NCBI GenBank assembly: GCA_947588665.1
Contig: CANPYU010000015.1
Location: 1 to 14,199 of the forward strand
Direction of reading: 5' to 3'
Length of the DNA stretch: 14,199 nt
Source of the DNA: an uncultured Bacilli bacterium
Lineage (GTDB): Bacteria > Bacillota_I > Bacilli_A > RF39 > UBA660
Below, one piece after another: positions 14,119 to 14,199 of this stretch. Each line of letters starts with the position of its first letter. Positions within the stretch are counted from its first letter, which is position 1. The notes under the pieces are model-generated. The model saw nothing but the letters and a program-made list of their open reading frames with translations, made no database searches and had not been told where the DNA came from. Position numbers and translations under genes: made by a program.

Positions 14119-14123
14119 ACAAA
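14106..14123. promoter_or_regulatory. Operator-like inverted repeat over the -10
   Basis: TTTGTAT (14106-14112) and ATACAAA (14117-14123) are exact reverse complements around TAGT, covering the whole -10 hexamer of the right-edge promoter. GTAT...ATAC dyads of this type are common operators of GntR-family repressors in Firmicutes. The regulator and target lie outside the window. Confidence 0.5.
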
Positions 14124-14199
14124 CTCGAACATTTAATTTGTTTGAATATTCTTTTCCATTCTTTGATATACTTCCTTTACTTAACTAATATCAAATTCT

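Noticed and set aside
14127..14145. CGAAC...GTTTG resembling a Bacillus LexA box
   Set aside because: The half sites are about nine bases apart instead of four and the second half is imperfect.
1..14199. CRISPR arrays, tRNA or rRNA genes, insertion sequences, prophage genes
   Set aside because: No regularly spaced repeats, no tRNA-type T-loop with matching stems, no rRNA segments and no transposase or integrase motifs were seen on either strand.

Overview
The window is strongly AT-rich DNA, roughly three quarters A+T by eye, from a Gram-positive of the Bacilli (Firmicutes). Every gene reads full length with the standard code. Tryptophan is TGG throughout and sigH ends at TGA, so this is not a Mycoplasma-type code. 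The marker genes fit a low-GC, possibly uncultured gut-type Bacilli lineage with a spore-former ancestry. These are yneF and a SirA-like gene in the Bacillus gene order, a SigH-type sigma factor directly behind rlmB, and a putative Spo0A box. The exact order or family cannot be told from this window.

Layout, left to right. Positions 1-145 hold a well-formed minus-strand promoter that fires off the left edge, with two dyads around it. A plus-strand gene for a regulator with two XRE-type helix-turn-helix domains follows (146-592). Positions 593-822 hold a candidate independently transcribed small structured RNA (about 666-745) and the minus-strand terminator of yneF. Then come sirA-yneF (minus, 1499-823) and a PMCA-type calcium ATPase (minus, 4177-1574). 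Divergent from the ATPase is a TIGR01212/YtqA-type radical SAM gene (plus, 4285-5202), whose end overlaps the convergent sigH by 14 bp.

From 12928 down to 5189 everything is on the minus strand: a 98-residue unknown protein; a membrane-anchored lysozyme-like protein behind a perfect consensus promoter; two tandem paralogous HExxH proteins of no family I recognise (711 and 423 residues); murD; a two-span membrane protein; and rlmB-sigH with its own promoter. Short hairpins at gene ends and internal promoters divide this run into several transcripts. A RodA-type SEDS glycosyltransferase gene runs rightward from about 12987. The right edge holds a strong promoter overlapped by an operator-like inverted repeat, for a gene beyond the window.

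The clear functional theme is the cell envelope: rodA, murD, the lysozyme-like protein and probably the HExxH pair. A second theme is the link between sporulation and replication control (SirA, SigH, 0A box). The best candidates for something undescribed are the tandem HExxH paralogues with their lysozyme-like neighbour, and the small RNA with a possible pseudoknot next to the double-XRE regulator.
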